Assembly: GCA_900620265.3 (NCBI GenBank)
Contig: UYNY03000017.1
Coordinates: 31,432-95,431, forward strand
Direction: 5' to 3'
DNA: 64,000 bases
From: Nitrosopumilaceae archaeon
Lineage (GTDB): Archaea > Thermoproteota > Nitrososphaeria > Nitrososphaerales > Nitrosopumilaceae
In this document: positions 16,662 to 25,237 of the stretch, piece by piece
Layout: each line of letters opens with the position of its first letter
Position numbering within the stretch: the stretch's first letter is position 1
Position numbers and translations under genes: made by a program
The notes under the pieces: model-generated
Told to the model about the DNA's origin: nothing
What the model saw: only the letters and a program-made list of their open reading frames with translations
Database searches by the model: none

Positions 16662-18088
16662 CGGAGCATCTCGAGCGCCAGGCGGACGCCGAACCCCGTG
16701 GCCCCGCCGGGGTTGTACGGCCGCTTCCTTGACGCCTGCTGCATCCACGCCGTCCCCGCGATGTCGACGTGCGCCCACGGGGTTGATCCGGCGGCCATCC
16801 TGAGGAACTCGGCCGCCGATATGGCGCCGGCCGCCGTCCCGATGCCCATGTTCCTCGAGTCGGCCACCTCCGACCTTATGAGCCTCTCGTACCTGTCGCC
16901 GACCGGCAGGCGCCAGACGTCCTCGCCGGACCTTGCCGACGCCGCCTCGACCCTGGCGGCCAGCCTGTCGTCGTTGGAGAAGAGCCCCGCCACGTCGGAG
17001 CCGAGCGCGACTATGCAGGCGCCCGTCAGCGTGGCAAAGTCCAGCATGTACTCGGGCGAGTACTTTTCCCTCGCATAGGCGAGCGCGTCGGCCAGTATGA
17101 GCCTGCCCTCGGCGTCCGTGTTGATTATCTCGGCGGTCCTCCCGCCGTACAGCGTCACGATGTCGCCGGGCCTGTACGCGCCGCCCCCCGGCATGTTCTC
17201 GACGGACGGTATTATCCCGACCACGTTGGCCTTTACGCGCATCAGCGCGGCCGCGCTCAGCGCCCCCAGCACGGCGCAGCCGCCGCACTTGTCGAACTTC
17301 ATCTCCTCCATCCTCTCGCGCGGCTTTAGCGAGATCCCGCCCGTGTCGAACGTGACGGCCTTGCCGACCAGCGCGGCAGGCCTGGCCCCCCTCGGGCCCC
17401 CCATGTACTCGAGTATTATCAGCCTGGGGCCGTTCCTGCTGCCGCCGCCGACGGCCATCATGCCGCCGAACCCGCGCCTTGAGAGCTCGGCGGGCCCCAG
17501 CACGGTGCACCGCAGGCGCGGCCCCGACAGCTTTTTCGCCGCGCTGGCCAGGTCCGCCGGCGCGCACTCGTTGGGGGGCGTGTTTGCAATGTCCCGCGCG
17601 AGCCTGACGCCGCCGGCCGCCAGCGCCGCGCCCCTTGCGCCGGCCGCCTCGCTGTCCCTTGCCACCACCGTGATCCTGCGCGGCACCTTCTTCTTCTCAG
17701 CCCTGAACCTGTCGAACCTGTACAGCGCCAGCATGGCCCCCTCGACGGCCTCGGCGGCGGCCCCGGGCGGCGGCACTATGGCTATCTCCTGCACGCCGAT
17801 CTCGGCGGCCCTCCTTGCCGCCGCCCCCGCCGCGTGCCTGGCCGCGCCGGGCCCGCCGTCCCCGAGCCCGGCCACCATCATCCTGGTGGGGGATCCCCCC
17901 GGGTTGTAGACGATCCCGGTCTCGCCGAGGCGCCCGCCCGTGTCGCCGAACGCGCGCTCCAGGGCGGCGCCGCCGCGCCCCCTCGGCGGCCTGCCCTCCT
18001 CCGCGAAGACGCAGAGCAGAGGCGTGCCGGCCGGCGGCCTCTGCACTATCCTTACGGCGGGCCCGCCGGCGCCGGGCTTTGGTATCAC
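16655..18088 (-). CDS. Leucyl aminopeptidase (peptidase M17)
   Basis: Cytosolic dimetal aminopeptidase that removes N-terminal residues from peptides. The 477-residue protein has the metal and catalytic motifs VGKAVTFDTGGISLKP, EMKFDKCGGCAVLG and NTDAEGRLILADALA. The frame stays open to 18493, but the extra part overlaps the DCC-type gene; the GTG at 18088, overlapping that gene's TGA (GTGA), is the likely start and gives the normal length. It is the second gene of a two-gene operon. Confidence 0.93.
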   Translation of the reverse strand: MIPKPGAGGPAVRIVQRPPAGTPLLCVFAEEGRPPRGRGGAALERAFGDTGGRLGETGIVYNPGGSPTRMMVAGLGDGGPGAARHAAGAAARRAAEIGVQEIAIVPPPGAAAEAVEGAMLALYRFDRFRAEKKKVPRRITVVARDSEAAGARGAALAAGGVRLARDIANTPPNECAPADLASAAKKLSGPRLRCTVLGPAELSRRGFGGMMAVGGGSRNGPRLIILEYMGGPRGARPAALVGKAVTFDTGGISLKPRERMEEMKFDKCGGCAVLGALSAAALMRVKANVVGIIPSVENMPGGGAYRPGDIVTLYGGRTAEIINTDAEGRLILADALAYAREKYSPEYMLDFATLTGACIVALGSDVAGLFSNDDRLAARVEAASARSGEDVWRLPVGDRYERLIRSEVADSRNMGIGTAAGAISAAEFLRMAAGSTPWAHVDIAGTAWMQQASRKRPYNPGGATGFGVRLALEMLRQ

Positions 18089-18438
18089 CGCACCTCGCCC
18101 CTTGAGAGCATTCCGGCGGCCCTTGAGAGCGCCGAGCTGCCGCACGAGCCTGACGTGCACGCGGCCGGCGGCGGCCCGCCGCCGCCGGGGGACCCCCTGC
18201 CGATTATGGCCCTTGCAAGCGGGAGCAGCGCCGACCTGCCGCCGTACGCTCGCCCGTCCTCTATCACCCAGAACATCTCCCGCGCCGACGGCCCGAGCAT
18301 CTCCCTGCCGATCCTCGCCCCCTCGTCCGTATAGTGCCCGACGGCCCTGATCCTGCCGCGGGCGGCGCGGAAGGCCGCCCTTGCGAACTTGGAGCAGGAG
18401 CCGCACTGGTCGTCGTATATGATGGTGCGCGGCGTCAT
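18085..18438 (-). CDS. DCC1-like thiol-disulfide oxidoreductase family protein
   Basis: A 117-residue protein with IIYDDQCGSCSKF at its N-terminus, matching the DxxCxxC motif that defines the DCC family of presumed thiol-disulfide oxidoreductases. A second pair of Cys occurs near the C-terminus (CTSGSC). The function of the family is poorly known. A TATA-like ATTTTAAG at about 18463-18470 supports the ATG at 18438. It is translationally coupled to the aminopeptidase. Confidence 0.8.
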   Translation of the reverse strand: MTPRTIIYDDQCGSCSKFARAAFRAARGRIRAVGHYTDEGARIGREMLGPSAREMFWVIEDGRAYGGRSALLPLARAIIGRGSPGGGGPPPAACTSGSCGSSALSRAAGMLSRGEVR

Positions 18439-18691
18439 CGCGCGTGCGGTGCCCGGGCCTGCTTAAAATCCTTGCGTCCGAACCGACGCACAAGCCGCGT
18501 CATGCTGCGTCCTTCGGGCCGCTCCGGGATATCGGCCCGCCTGCACGTGTTGCGGCGGCAGAGTCGGCGGCGCCAAGGCGGCATGCGTCAGACCCCTGTC
18601 GATCTGGAGCACAATGGCCGATCCCCTTTAAATACGATTTTGGTATTGCCGACCCGTGTCTCCTCCCATGCGGCCATGTCGCCAAAATCTA
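18439..18691. other. Intergenic stretch, no gene seen
   Basis: About 250 bases between the DCC-type gene promoter and the 3' end of the HicA-like gene. GC content falls gradually toward the HicA side. Apart from the DCC promoter TATA box I see no supported reading frame or RNA. Confidence 0.4.
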
Positions 18692-18940
18692 TTACCGACC
18701 AATTTCGTCAAGTACCTCAAAAAAATACTTCTTTGATATGCCTATCTGATCCATCATAAACGAGAACACGTCGTGGGAATACCAGCTATATTTTGCCACG
18801 GTGACCCGCCTTTTGCCCTTGGCGTATCTCATATGGCTTCCCACCTGCCTGACAAATTCAAACTCTAAATGCTCCAACACCTTCACTACCTGCCTGTATG
18901 AAACTGATGATGGATTAGGGTTGCGGTGTTTCTTACCCAT
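18692..18940 (-). CDS. HicA-like toxin (YcfA family mRNA interferase)
   Basis: An 82-residue dsRBD-like protein with the HicA signature: VVKVLEHLEFEFVRQVGSHMRY, containing the catalytic-type His in GSH, then RVTVAKYS and the C-terminal helix GISKKYFFEVL. HicA proteins cleave mRNA when free of HicB. The start is the ATG at 18940, supported by a TATA-like TTTATATG at about 18960-18967; in-frame sequence upstream is not coding. The gene is less GC-rich than neighbours, which suggests transfer. A HicB-like gene lies 221 bases upstream in the same orientation. Confidence 0.82.
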   Translation of the reverse strand: MGKKHRNPNPSSVSYRQVVKVLEHLEFEFVRQVGSHMRYAKGKRRVTVAKYSWYSHDVFSFMMDQIGISKKYFFEVLDEIGR

Positions 18941-19161
18941 GATGCGCCACAACGGGTGCCATATAAAAAGAAGGCGGTTTCTTGGATGCGGGCAGAATGG
19001 GATATACAAAACTATCATATGATTCGGTTATATGTGTAAAAAATCGCAGCAACTAAGATTTCCATGCATCATGCGGATTTTTTCGTGCCACATACTGATT
19101 AACGAACTTTGGCTGTCCCGTGTTAGACGGCTGATGCATATCCTACCATGTGCCCGCTCTG

Positions 19162-19455
19162 CTATACCTTGATTTTTTGCGTCCGGATAACTTCGATGCC
19201 CCTCTTGCGGAAATCATCACTGCCAAAATACGTGCCAATGGCCCTGTGTTCGGATTCCTCCTGGGGGGCGTATGTGAGGCCCGCTTCATGTATGTCGATC
19301 AGCGACAAAGCGGCCACCTCCTTTATGTGCTTGATTGCCTCTTCCATGGTGGCGCCATCTGCCACGCATGATGGCAGGTCGCGTACTATAGCATAGTATC
19401 GTCCCTGTTTCTTCCCAATTACTGCCTCAAGTAGGGTCGATTCCGATATCATCAT
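19162..19455 (-). CDS. HicB-like antitoxin
   Basis: A 97-residue protein with the HicB/UPF0150 partial RNase H-like fold: GRYYAIVRDLPSCVADGATMEEAI, then a helix and a short basic tail. HicB binds HicA and usually represses the locus. No clear C-terminal ribbon-helix-helix or HTH is visible, so any DNA binding may be weak or need HicA. Two adjacent ATGs (19455, 19452) are possible starts. A TATA-like TTAAATAA and an 11-bp palindrome lie just upstream. Confidence 0.8.
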   Translation of the reverse strand: MMISESTLLEAVIGKKQGRYYAIVRDLPSCVADGATMEEAIKHIKEVAALSLIDIHEAGLTYAPQEESEHRAIGTYFGSDDFRKRGIEVIRTQKIKV

Positions 19456-19484
19456 GGCCCGTGGCCCCCCATTTGATTATTTAA

Positions 19485-19495
19485 CTGTTTAACAG
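19485..19495. promoter_or_regulatory. Palindrome at the hicB promoter, candidate operator
   Basis: CTGTTTAACAG is an exact inverted repeat around a central T, directly upstream of the TATA-like element of hicB. Its position would let a bound protein block TBP/TFB. Toxin-antitoxin loci are commonly autoregulated, which makes HicB or HicAB the likely binder, by inference. Confidence 0.4.
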
Positions 19496-19730
19496 CAATT
19501 CTGGGCAATACGTGGGACGAAAATCGTCAGTGTCTGATCCGGCCTCTCCCCGTACAATTCCGGGCTGCATTGATCGCCAGAGCTCCCGCCCTGTCCGGAT
19601 GCTCCTTCCGGAGTATCCCGGCCGCCCTGCATCTCCGGCACGGCCCTGCGGGTAGGGACCGGGCGCGTCCTGTGATGCCGGCGTCAGTCCGGCTGGTAGA
19701 TTTTTATTCGATCCGCCGGGCCCCGGCCGC

Positions 19731-21323
19731 GTGGGCCTCCAGTACTACCGCGTAAAGAGGGACGTGCTGCGGGCGCGGAGGCTGGTCGTGCGCGCCACGG
19801 CCGCGGCCGGATCCGGCCACCCCGGCGGGTCGTTCTCGATGGCCGAGATAGTCGGCTGCCTCTTTGCCAGCCACCTGCGCTTTGACCCGGGGAACCCGGA
19901 CGACCCCGGGCGCGACCGCCTCGTCCTCTCAAAGGGGCACGCCGCGCCCGGCCTCTACTCTGGGATGGCAGTCGCCGGCTATATCGGCGAGGAGGAGCTT
20001 GGCACCCTCCGGCAGCTTGGCGGGCGCCTCCAGGGGCACCCGGACCTAAAGTGCCCCGGGGTCGAGTTCTGCGGCGGCTCGCTCGGCACCGGGCTCTCGT
20101 TCTCCATAGGGCTGGCGCTCGCCGCGCGGCTCGACGGGAGGGACTCGCGAACCTACGTGATAATGGGGGACGGCGAGTCCGACGAGGGGCAGGTGTGGGA
20201 GGCGGCGATGTCGGCCGCAAAGTTCAAGCTCGGCTCCATCACGGTCTTCCTCGACCGGAACCGCATCCAGCAGGACTCGCGGACGGAGGAGGTCATGCCG
20301 CTCGGGGACGTGGCCGCAAAGTGGCGCGCGTTCGGGTGGAACGTCATCGAGATAGACGGGCACCGGATCGAGCAGGTCGACGCGGCCGCATCGGCGTCCC
20401 GCTCGTCCGGCATGCCGACCGTCGTGGTGTCGCGCACCGTAAAGGGGCGGTCCGTCGAGCACATGGAGGACAACCCCGCCTGGCACGGCAAGGCGCCCGA
20501 TCCGGCGATGGTCCCGGTCATCCAGGCGGAGCTTGGCATGCAGTTCATGGTGGCGCCGTCCATAATAGCCGGCGACATGTCGGACCTTGCCGGAGAGGTG
20601 CGGCGCTGCGAGGAGGCGGGCGCCGACCTCGTGCACCTTGACGTGATGGACGGCACGTTCGTGCCGGAGAGGACGTTCGGCCACGACAAGATAGCGGAGC
20701 TGCGCCCGCTGACGCGCATCCCGTTTGACGCGCACCTGATGATAGACGGCCCGGCGCGGCGCGTCCAGGACTATGTCGATGCCGGGTGCGACATCATCAC
20801 GGTGCACGCCGAGGCCGTCGACGGGGCCGGGTTCGGCGAGATACTCGACAGGCTCCGCGGCGCCGGCGTCGGCGCCGGCCTGGCGGTGAACCCCGGCACC
20901 GAGCTCCCCGGGTGGTCCCACGAGTTCCTCCCGTCGGTGGACCAGCTGATCGTGATGTCAGTCGAGCCCGGCAGGTCCGGCCAGAAGTTCCTGCCCGGGA
21001 CCATCGGGAAGATGGCCCGGCTCCGCGAGGCGCTCGACCGGCACGGCTTTGCCGGGTACGTGGAGGCCGACGGCGGGATAAACTGCGGCAACGCGGCCTC
21101 CTCGTTCGGCGCGGGCGCCCGCGTCTTTGTCGGGGGCGGGTCCATGTCGGGGCAGCAGGACATCGCGGGGGCCGTCCGCGCCTTTCGGGAGGCGGTCCTC
21201 GACGAGAGGCGGCGCCTCCTGATGCGGGAGGCCGCCGGGCTGGGGCTGGAGGAGCGGTGGGTGGACCTCCACGAGGGGGCAAAGCGGGACCGGCTGCGCC
21301 GGCTGGCAGGTGGCGGCGCATGA
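19731..21323 (+). CDS. Fusion: transketolase N-terminal subunit plus ribulose-phosphate 3-epimerase
   Basis: One 530-residue frame joins two enzymes of the non-oxidative pentose phosphate pathway. Residues 1 to about 270 are the thiamine-diphosphate-binding half of transketolase (SGHPGGSFS, KGHAAPGLYS, the GDGESDEGQVWEA diphosphate/Mg site). From about residue 275 follows an almost complete epimerase (APSIIAGDMSDL, HLDVMDGTFVPE, FDAHLMI, MSVEPGRSGQKF, EADGGI). Both sets of active-site motifs look intact. The GTG at 19731 is 26 nt after a TATA-like TTTTTATT. It is translationally coupled to the transketolase C-terminal gene. A missed stop or sequencing merge is unlikely because the frame is uninterrupted and the junction residues are continuous. 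Confidence 0.9.
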   Translation: MGLQYYRVKRDVLRARRLVVRATAAAGSGHPGGSFSMAEIVGCLFASHLRFDPGNPDDPGRDRLVLSKGHAAPGLYSGMAVAGYIGEEELGTLRQLGGRLQGHPDLKCPGVEFCGGSLGTGLSFSIGLALAARLDGRDSRTYVIMGDGESDEGQVWEAAMSAAKFKLGSITVFLDRNRIQQDSRTEEVMPLGDVAAKWRAFGWNVIEIDGHRIEQVDAAASASRSSGMPTVVVSRTVKGRSVEHMEDNPAWHGKAPDPAMVPVIQAELGMQFMVAPSIIAGDMSDLAGEVRRCEEAGADLVHLDVMDGTFVPERTFGHDKIAELRPLTRIPFDAHLMIDGPARRVQDYVDAGCDIITVHAEAVDGAGFGEILDRLRGAGVGAGLAVNPGTELPGWSHEFLPSVDQLIVMSVEPGRSGQKFLPGTIGKMARLREALDRHGFAGYVEADGGINCGNAASSFGAGARVFVGGGSMSGQQDIAGAVRAFREAVLDERRRLLMREAAGLGLEERWVDLHEGAKRDRLRRLAGGGA

Positions 21324-22276
21324 CCGCGATGACCGACATGCGCACAGAGTATGCCCGGACCCTGGTGGAGCTTGGCAGGTCCGACCCCCGGATCGTGGTG
21401 CTCGGCGCAGACACGACCGACTCGCTAAAGACGTCCTCGTTCGGAAGAGAGTTCCCCGGCAGGCTCTTCAACGTGGGGATAGCAGAGGCCAACATGGTCT
21501 CGGTGTCAGCCGGGCTTGCCGCCGCCGGCAAGACGGCCTTTGCCAGCACGTACGCCATATTCCTGCCCGGCAGGGCGGTCGACCAGCTGCGCAACAACGT
21601 GGCGTACCCGTCCCGGGACGGGATGCCCGGCCTCAACGTAAAGATCGTCTCCTCGCACGGCGGGCTCTCGGTCGGGCCCGACGGCGGCTCGCACCAGCAG
21701 CTGGAGGATGTGGCGATAATGAGGGCGATCCCCAACTTCCGCGTCCTGGTGCCGGCCGACTCCGCCTCCGTCGCCTCCCTGGTCCGCGTGATGGCCTCCG
21801 AGTACGGCCCCTTTTACATGAGGATGGCAAGGTCAAAGACGCACGTGGTCCACGAGGAGGGCGCCGATCTTCGACCGGGCCGGGCCGTCACGCTGCGCGA
21901 CGGCTCTGACTGCACCATCGCCGCGTGCGGCATCACGGTCCACATGGCCCTCGAGGCGGCCCGCCTGCTGTCGGAGCGGGGCGTCTCGTGCAGGGTGCTT
22001 GACATGTTCTCCGTAAAGCCGGTGGATCATGCGGCCCTCGAGAGGGCGGCCCGGGAGACGGGGCGCATCGTGACTGCCGAGGAGCACAACGTCATGGGAG
22101 GCATGGGCTCGGCAGTCGCAGAGTCCGTCTCGGGGTCGTACCCGGTGCCCGTCAGCATGATCGGGGCGCGGGACGCGTTCGGCGAGTCGGCCCGGGACTC
22201 GGAGATACCGGCCCTGCTTGAAAAGCACGGGATCACGTCGGTTAATATTGCCAGGGCGGCGGGGGCGGCCCGATGA
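21320..22276 (+). CDS. Transketolase C-terminal subunit
   Basis: The pyrimidine-binding and C-terminal domains of a split transketolase, pairing with the N-terminal half encoded just upstream. The 318-residue protein has GIAEANMVSVSAGLA with the conserved activating Glu, and HGGLSVGPDGGSHQ; the C-terminal domain has VTAEEHNVMGGMGSAV. Starts at the ATG overlapping the previous stop (ATGA), and its own stop overlaps the transaldolase start. Confidence 0.94.
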   Translation: MTAMTDMRTEYARTLVELGRSDPRIVVLGADTTDSLKTSSFGREFPGRLFNVGIAEANMVSVSAGLAAAGKTAFASTYAIFLPGRAVDQLRNNVAYPSRDGMPGLNVKIVSSHGGLSVGPDGGSHQQLEDVAIMRAIPNFRVLVPADSASVASLVRVMASEYGPFYMRMARSKTHVVHEEGADLRPGRAVTLRDGSDCTIAACGITVHMALEAARLLSERGVSCRVLDMFSVKPVDHAALERAARETGRIVTAEEHNVMGGMGSAVAESVSGSYPVPVSMIGARDAFGESARDSEIPALLEKHGITSVNIARAAGAAR

Positions 22277-22932
22277 AGATCTTCCTTGACACGGCCGACG
22301 TAAAGGCCGTCCGCCGGTTCGCCGGGATGGGCGTCGTCGACGGCGTCACCACCAACCCGACCCTCCTTGCCAGGGAGGGCGGCGACCCCGAGGCGGCGAT
22401 GGCCGAGATGGTGGGCGCCGTGGCGGGGGACGTCAGCCTCGAGGTCGTCTCGACGGACTCGGCCTCGATGATAGAGGAGGGGAAGAAACTGCGCCGCCAC
22501 GGCGGGAACGTGGTGGTAAAGGTGCCGATGACCTCGGACGGGCTCCGCGCGTGCAGCGCCCTCTCGTCCGAGGAGATACCCGTCAACGTGACTCTCGTCT
22601 TCTCCGCAAACCAGGCCCTGCTTGCCGCAAAGGCGGGCGCCGCGTACGTGAGCCCGTTCATCGGGAGGCTCGATGACGCGGGCCAGGACGGGATGGGGCT
22701 CGTCCGCGACATGGCCGAGATATTCGAGAACTATGAGATGGGCGCCGAGATCCTGGTGGCCAGCGTGCGCCACCCCGTCCACGTGCTCGAGGCGGCAAAG
22801 GCGGGCGCCGACGTGGCCACCGTGCCGCCGGCCGTCCTCGAGAAGATGCTGCGCCACCCGCTCACCGACATCGGGCTGGCCGCGTTCCTGGCCGACTGGG
22901 AGGCCGCGCGCGCGGCGCGCGCCGGGAAATGA
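22273..22932 (+). CDS. tal: Transaldolase (small, TalC/Fsa type)
   Basis: Schiff-base aldolase-type transaldolase. The 219-residue protein has FLDTADVKAVRR, DGVTTNPTLL, and the catalytic-lysine strand NVVVKVPMT; SPFIGRLDDAG is also conserved. With the fused transketolase/epimerase and transketolase C-terminal genes it completes a three-gene operon that interconverts sugar phosphates to make pentoses. The size fits the fructose-6-phosphate-aldolase-like branch, so sequence alone does not separate transaldolase from Fsa activity; context favours transaldolase. Confidence 0.92.
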   Translation: MKIFLDTADVKAVRRFAGMGVVDGVTTNPTLLAREGGDPEAAMAEMVGAVAGDVSLEVVSTDSASMIEEGKKLRRHGGNVVVKVPMTSDGLRACSALSSEEIPVNVTLVFSANQALLAAKAGAAYVSPFIGRLDDAGQDGMGLVRDMAEIFENYEMGAEILVASVRHPVHVLEAAKAGADVATVPPAVLEKMLRHPLTDIGLAAFLADWEAARAARAGK

Positions 22933-22949
22933 AAAAATTCGGGGCCGGT

Positions 22950-23210
22950 CTAGCCCCTGCTCTTCCTGCTGCCGGTCCCCCTTCCGGTGGTCCGGGTCAT
23001 GCCCTTGGTGCTCGGCTTTGACCTTGGGTCGGGGGTATCGCCCAGCTTGCGCCTGCCGGTCCCCCTGCCGGATATTACCGTCCTGCTGGAGGCCGCGATC
23101 TTGCGCGACTGCTGGATCTTCTTGAACTCCTCGCCGGTCCACTTTGACGAGTCACTGTCCACCTCGATGGTCCCCGTCCCGCGCCCGGTCCGGATCTTTA
23201 TCTTGACCAT
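22950..23210 (-). CDS. Small basic protein with GRGTG repeats
   Basis: An 86-residue, Arg/Lys/Ser/Thr-rich protein. The motif GRGTG occurs three times (residues about 9-13, 49-53 and 77-81), twice followed by RK-type residues; RTTGRGTGSRKSRG ends the chain. The N-terminal half (IEVDSDSSKWTGEEFKKIQQ) looks more ordered. The composition suggests nucleic-acid binding, but no known family is recognised. A TATA-like ATAAATAC at about 23231-23238 supports the start at 23210 and lies in the short divergent promoter region shared with the secreted protein gene. Confidence 0.7.
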   Translation of the reverse strand: MVKIKIRTGRGTGTIEVDSDSSKWTGEEFKKIQQSRKIAASSRTVISGRGTGRRKLGDTPDPRSKPSTKGMTRTTGRGTGSRKSRG

Positions 23211-23282
23211 GGAATACCCCCGGGGGGCTTGTATTTATCTAGATCCGTCCCTGCCCGGATCGGCGCGCCGGGGGCCCCGGGC

Positions 23283-24023
23283 ATGATAAGGTACCTCCTC
23301 GTGGCCGCCGGCCTCGGGATCCTGCTGGTCAACGCCCTCCTCGGGCACGAGCTCTACGAGACGTACGGGAGGGACGTCAGCCGGTATACGGCGTACGTGC
23401 ACCTTGACGGGTGGGGGGACAGGCAGAACGTCATCATCGAGGCGTTCCGGGTCTGGGACGGGGCCGGGCCGCCCGGCCACGCCTACAACCCCAACCGGCT
23501 CGGGAGCCAGGGCGGCCTCGGGTACGTGGAGCTGCTGCACGGGCACGGCGGGTGCTCGCAGGCGTGGCGGCCCGAGCCCTACCGGATAATCACCGACACG
23601 CTGCTGGCATGGGGCGGCCTCCTCTCCGGCGGGCGCCTCGGGGCCGACCCGTATGCGGTCGAGCTGCCCCCCGCCGGGCCCGGCTCGCTAGGGGAGGGCC
23701 GCCACTTTGCCCACTTTGTGCCGGCCTGCCTGCCGGGCAACGGGACGCTCGTGGGGTACTCCGTCTCGGTGTCGGGGGCCGGCCACATGGGGGCCTACTT
23801 TGTCGACTCCGAGGCGCGGCTTGCAGAGTATCTTGGGACGGGCTCGGTGGCCCACTATCCGGGGTGCTATTCGGAGGGGTCCGCGGCCCACGGCGGGTCG
23901 TGCACCGCCGGCGAGGGGTCGGGGCTCCTGGTGCTGGTGCCGGCCGACGGGGGCTCGCCGACGGCCCGCGTCCACGTCAGCATGTTCGTCATCCCCAGCG
24001 GCCAATCCAGCCCAGCTTCTTAA
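23283..24023 (+). CDS. Membrane-anchored or secreted protein, unknown function
   Basis: A 246-residue protein with a hydrophobic N-terminus (about residues 4-20) acting as signal peptide or anchor, then a Gly/Pro/His-rich extracellular domain with several Cys (GGCSQAW, PACLPG, PGCYS, GSCTAG) that could form disulfides. The C-terminal strand ends near the stop without a second membrane helix. I recognise no family. Its last 35 bases overlap the convergent corA gene. In-frame upstream starts (23229) are not favoured. Confidence 0.65.
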   Translation: MIRYLLVAAGLGILLVNALLGHELYETYGRDVSRYTAYVHLDGWGDRQNVIIEAFRVWDGAGPPGHAYNPNRLGSQGGLGYVELLHGHGGCSQAWRPEPYRIITDTLLAWGGLLSGGRLGADPYAVELPPAGPGSLGEGRHFAHFVPACLPGNGTLVGYSVSVSGAGHMGAYFVDSEARLAEYLGTGSVAHYPGCYSEGSAAHGGSCTAGEGSGLLVLVPADGGSPTARVHVSMFVIPSGQSSPAS

Positions 24024-25005
24024 AGTACGCGAACATGACGGCCGCCGGCACCGCCGACGCGGTGATGATGGCGGCGAACGTGGCGTACCTGCCCAGCGGC
24101 CCCGACGCGCCGGCCAGCGGCAGGTCCACGTTCATCCCGTAGAACGTGCCGACGACGGTGGCCGGTATGGCCAGCGTGAATATTATGGTGAGCATCCCGA
24201 GGACCCTGTTGGTCTTCTCGGTGCTCAGCACAAAGTCCGTGTCCTTGTAGATCTCCATCGTCTCCCTCGACTCGTCAAGCGTCTCTATCACCTTGTCGAT
24301 GTGGTCGGTCACGTCGTCATAGTACAGGCCGAGGTCGCCGTCCTCGCCGCCGAGCCTCCTGACGCTCTCTGATATCTCAGAGACGAGCCGCTTGAGGTGG
24401 GCCGCCATGCGCCTCTGCCTGTTTATCTCCCTCCTGAGGAGCGCTATGGACCTTGCGACGGGCCGCGCCTCGTCAAAGACCATCCCCTCCATCTCGTCCA
24501 GGCTGGCGATTATCCTCCTCGAGGCGTGCAGCAGGTCGTCGACCAGCGCGTCGATTATCTCGTGGAGCAGGGCGCCCGGCGGGCCCCCCATCAGCCTGCC
24601 CCGCCTGTCCGGGTCCGAGCCGTCCCTGCACGCCCGGGCCAGCTCGACGAGCGGGGCAAGGTCCCCCTGGTGGACCGTCACGAGGAACCCCCTCCCCATG
24701 AAGACTGACAGCTGGCTTATCTTTGGGGACGCCTCCCTGCTCGATAGCGGCGCAAAGTGCATCAGCACGAAGAAGTGGTCCTCGTACGCGTCAAGCTTTG
24801 GCAGCTCGAACTTTGTCATGCAGTCCTCCACGTTGAGCGAGTTGAGCCCCAGCCTGGCGGCGAGCGCCTCGACGTCGGCCCTGTCGGGGTTCTGCATGTC
24901 CACCCACTCGAACGAGCCGCCCTGGATCACCTCGGTGGACCCGCTCGCCGGCGCCTCCTCGTGCCTCCTCCCCTGGCGCAGCCGGGGAATGAACCTGCCG
25001 CCCAT
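23989..25005 (-). CDS. corA: CorA-type magnesium/cobalt transporter
   Basis: Pentameric Mg2+ channel. The 338-residue protein has a large cytosolic N-terminal domain, long helices rich in charged residues (about 150-270), and two C-terminal membrane helices separated by the selectivity motif YGMNV. A short basic tail follows. A TATA-like TTTAAATT at about 25027-25034 supports the leaderless start at 25005. Confidence 0.93.
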   Translation of the reverse strand: MGGRFIPRLRQGRRHEEAPASGSTEVIQGGSFEWVDMQNPDRADVEALAARLGLNSLNVEDCMTKFELPKLDAYEDHFFVLMHFAPLSSREASPKISQLSVFMGRGFLVTVHQGDLAPLVELARACRDGSDPDRRGRLMGGPPGALLHEIIDALVDDLLHASRRIIASLDEMEGMVFDEARPVARSIALLRREINRQRRMAAHLKRLVSEISESVRRLGGEDGDLGLYYDDVTDHIDKVIETLDESRETMEIYKDTDFVLSTEKTNRVLGMLTIIFTLAIPATVVGTFYGMNVDLPLAGASGPLGRYATFAAIITASAVPAAVMFAYFKKLGWIGRWG

Positions 25006-25040
25006 GCCACGGCGGTGCCCGGCCGTGTAAATTTAAAGGA

Positions 25041-25121
25041 TCACTTGAACGGGAGCAGCTCGTTCATGCCGATCCACGTCAGGACCGCGGCGACTGCCAT
25101 CCCTAGCCACCACATTCGCAT
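25041..25121 (-). CDS. 26-residue single-helix microprotein
   Basis: A tiny gene with ATG at 25121 and TGA at 25041-25043. The product has a hydrophobic stretch of about 18 residues (WWLGMAVAAVLTWIGM) and a short polar C-terminus NELLPFK, so it should span the membrane once. A TATA-like TTTATTA at 25144-25150 lies exactly at the leaderless distance of 26 nt. Its size and shape recall small subunits of respiratory complexes, but I cannot assign it. Easy to miss because of its length. Confidence 0.6.
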   Translation of the reverse strand: MRMWWLGMAVAAVLTWIGMNELLPFK

Positions 25122-25237
25122 CGGGCCGGCGGCGGGCGGGCCGATAATAAACCTACGCAGCGGCGTACCGCGGATCCGCCCTCCCCGGCGCCCGCCGCTT
25201 AAAGGGTTATTACGGGACGCGCGCCGGGGCGCCGTGC

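Noticed and set aside
16655..18493. A 612-residue leucyl aminopeptidase
   Set aside because: The upstream third overlaps the DCC-type gene in another frame and shows no aminopeptidase similarity; the GTG at 18088 gives the normal size and stop/start coupling.
23229..23282. Extended N-terminus of the secreted protein at 23283
   Set aside because: The added residues fall in the divergent promoter region and interrupt the signal peptide.
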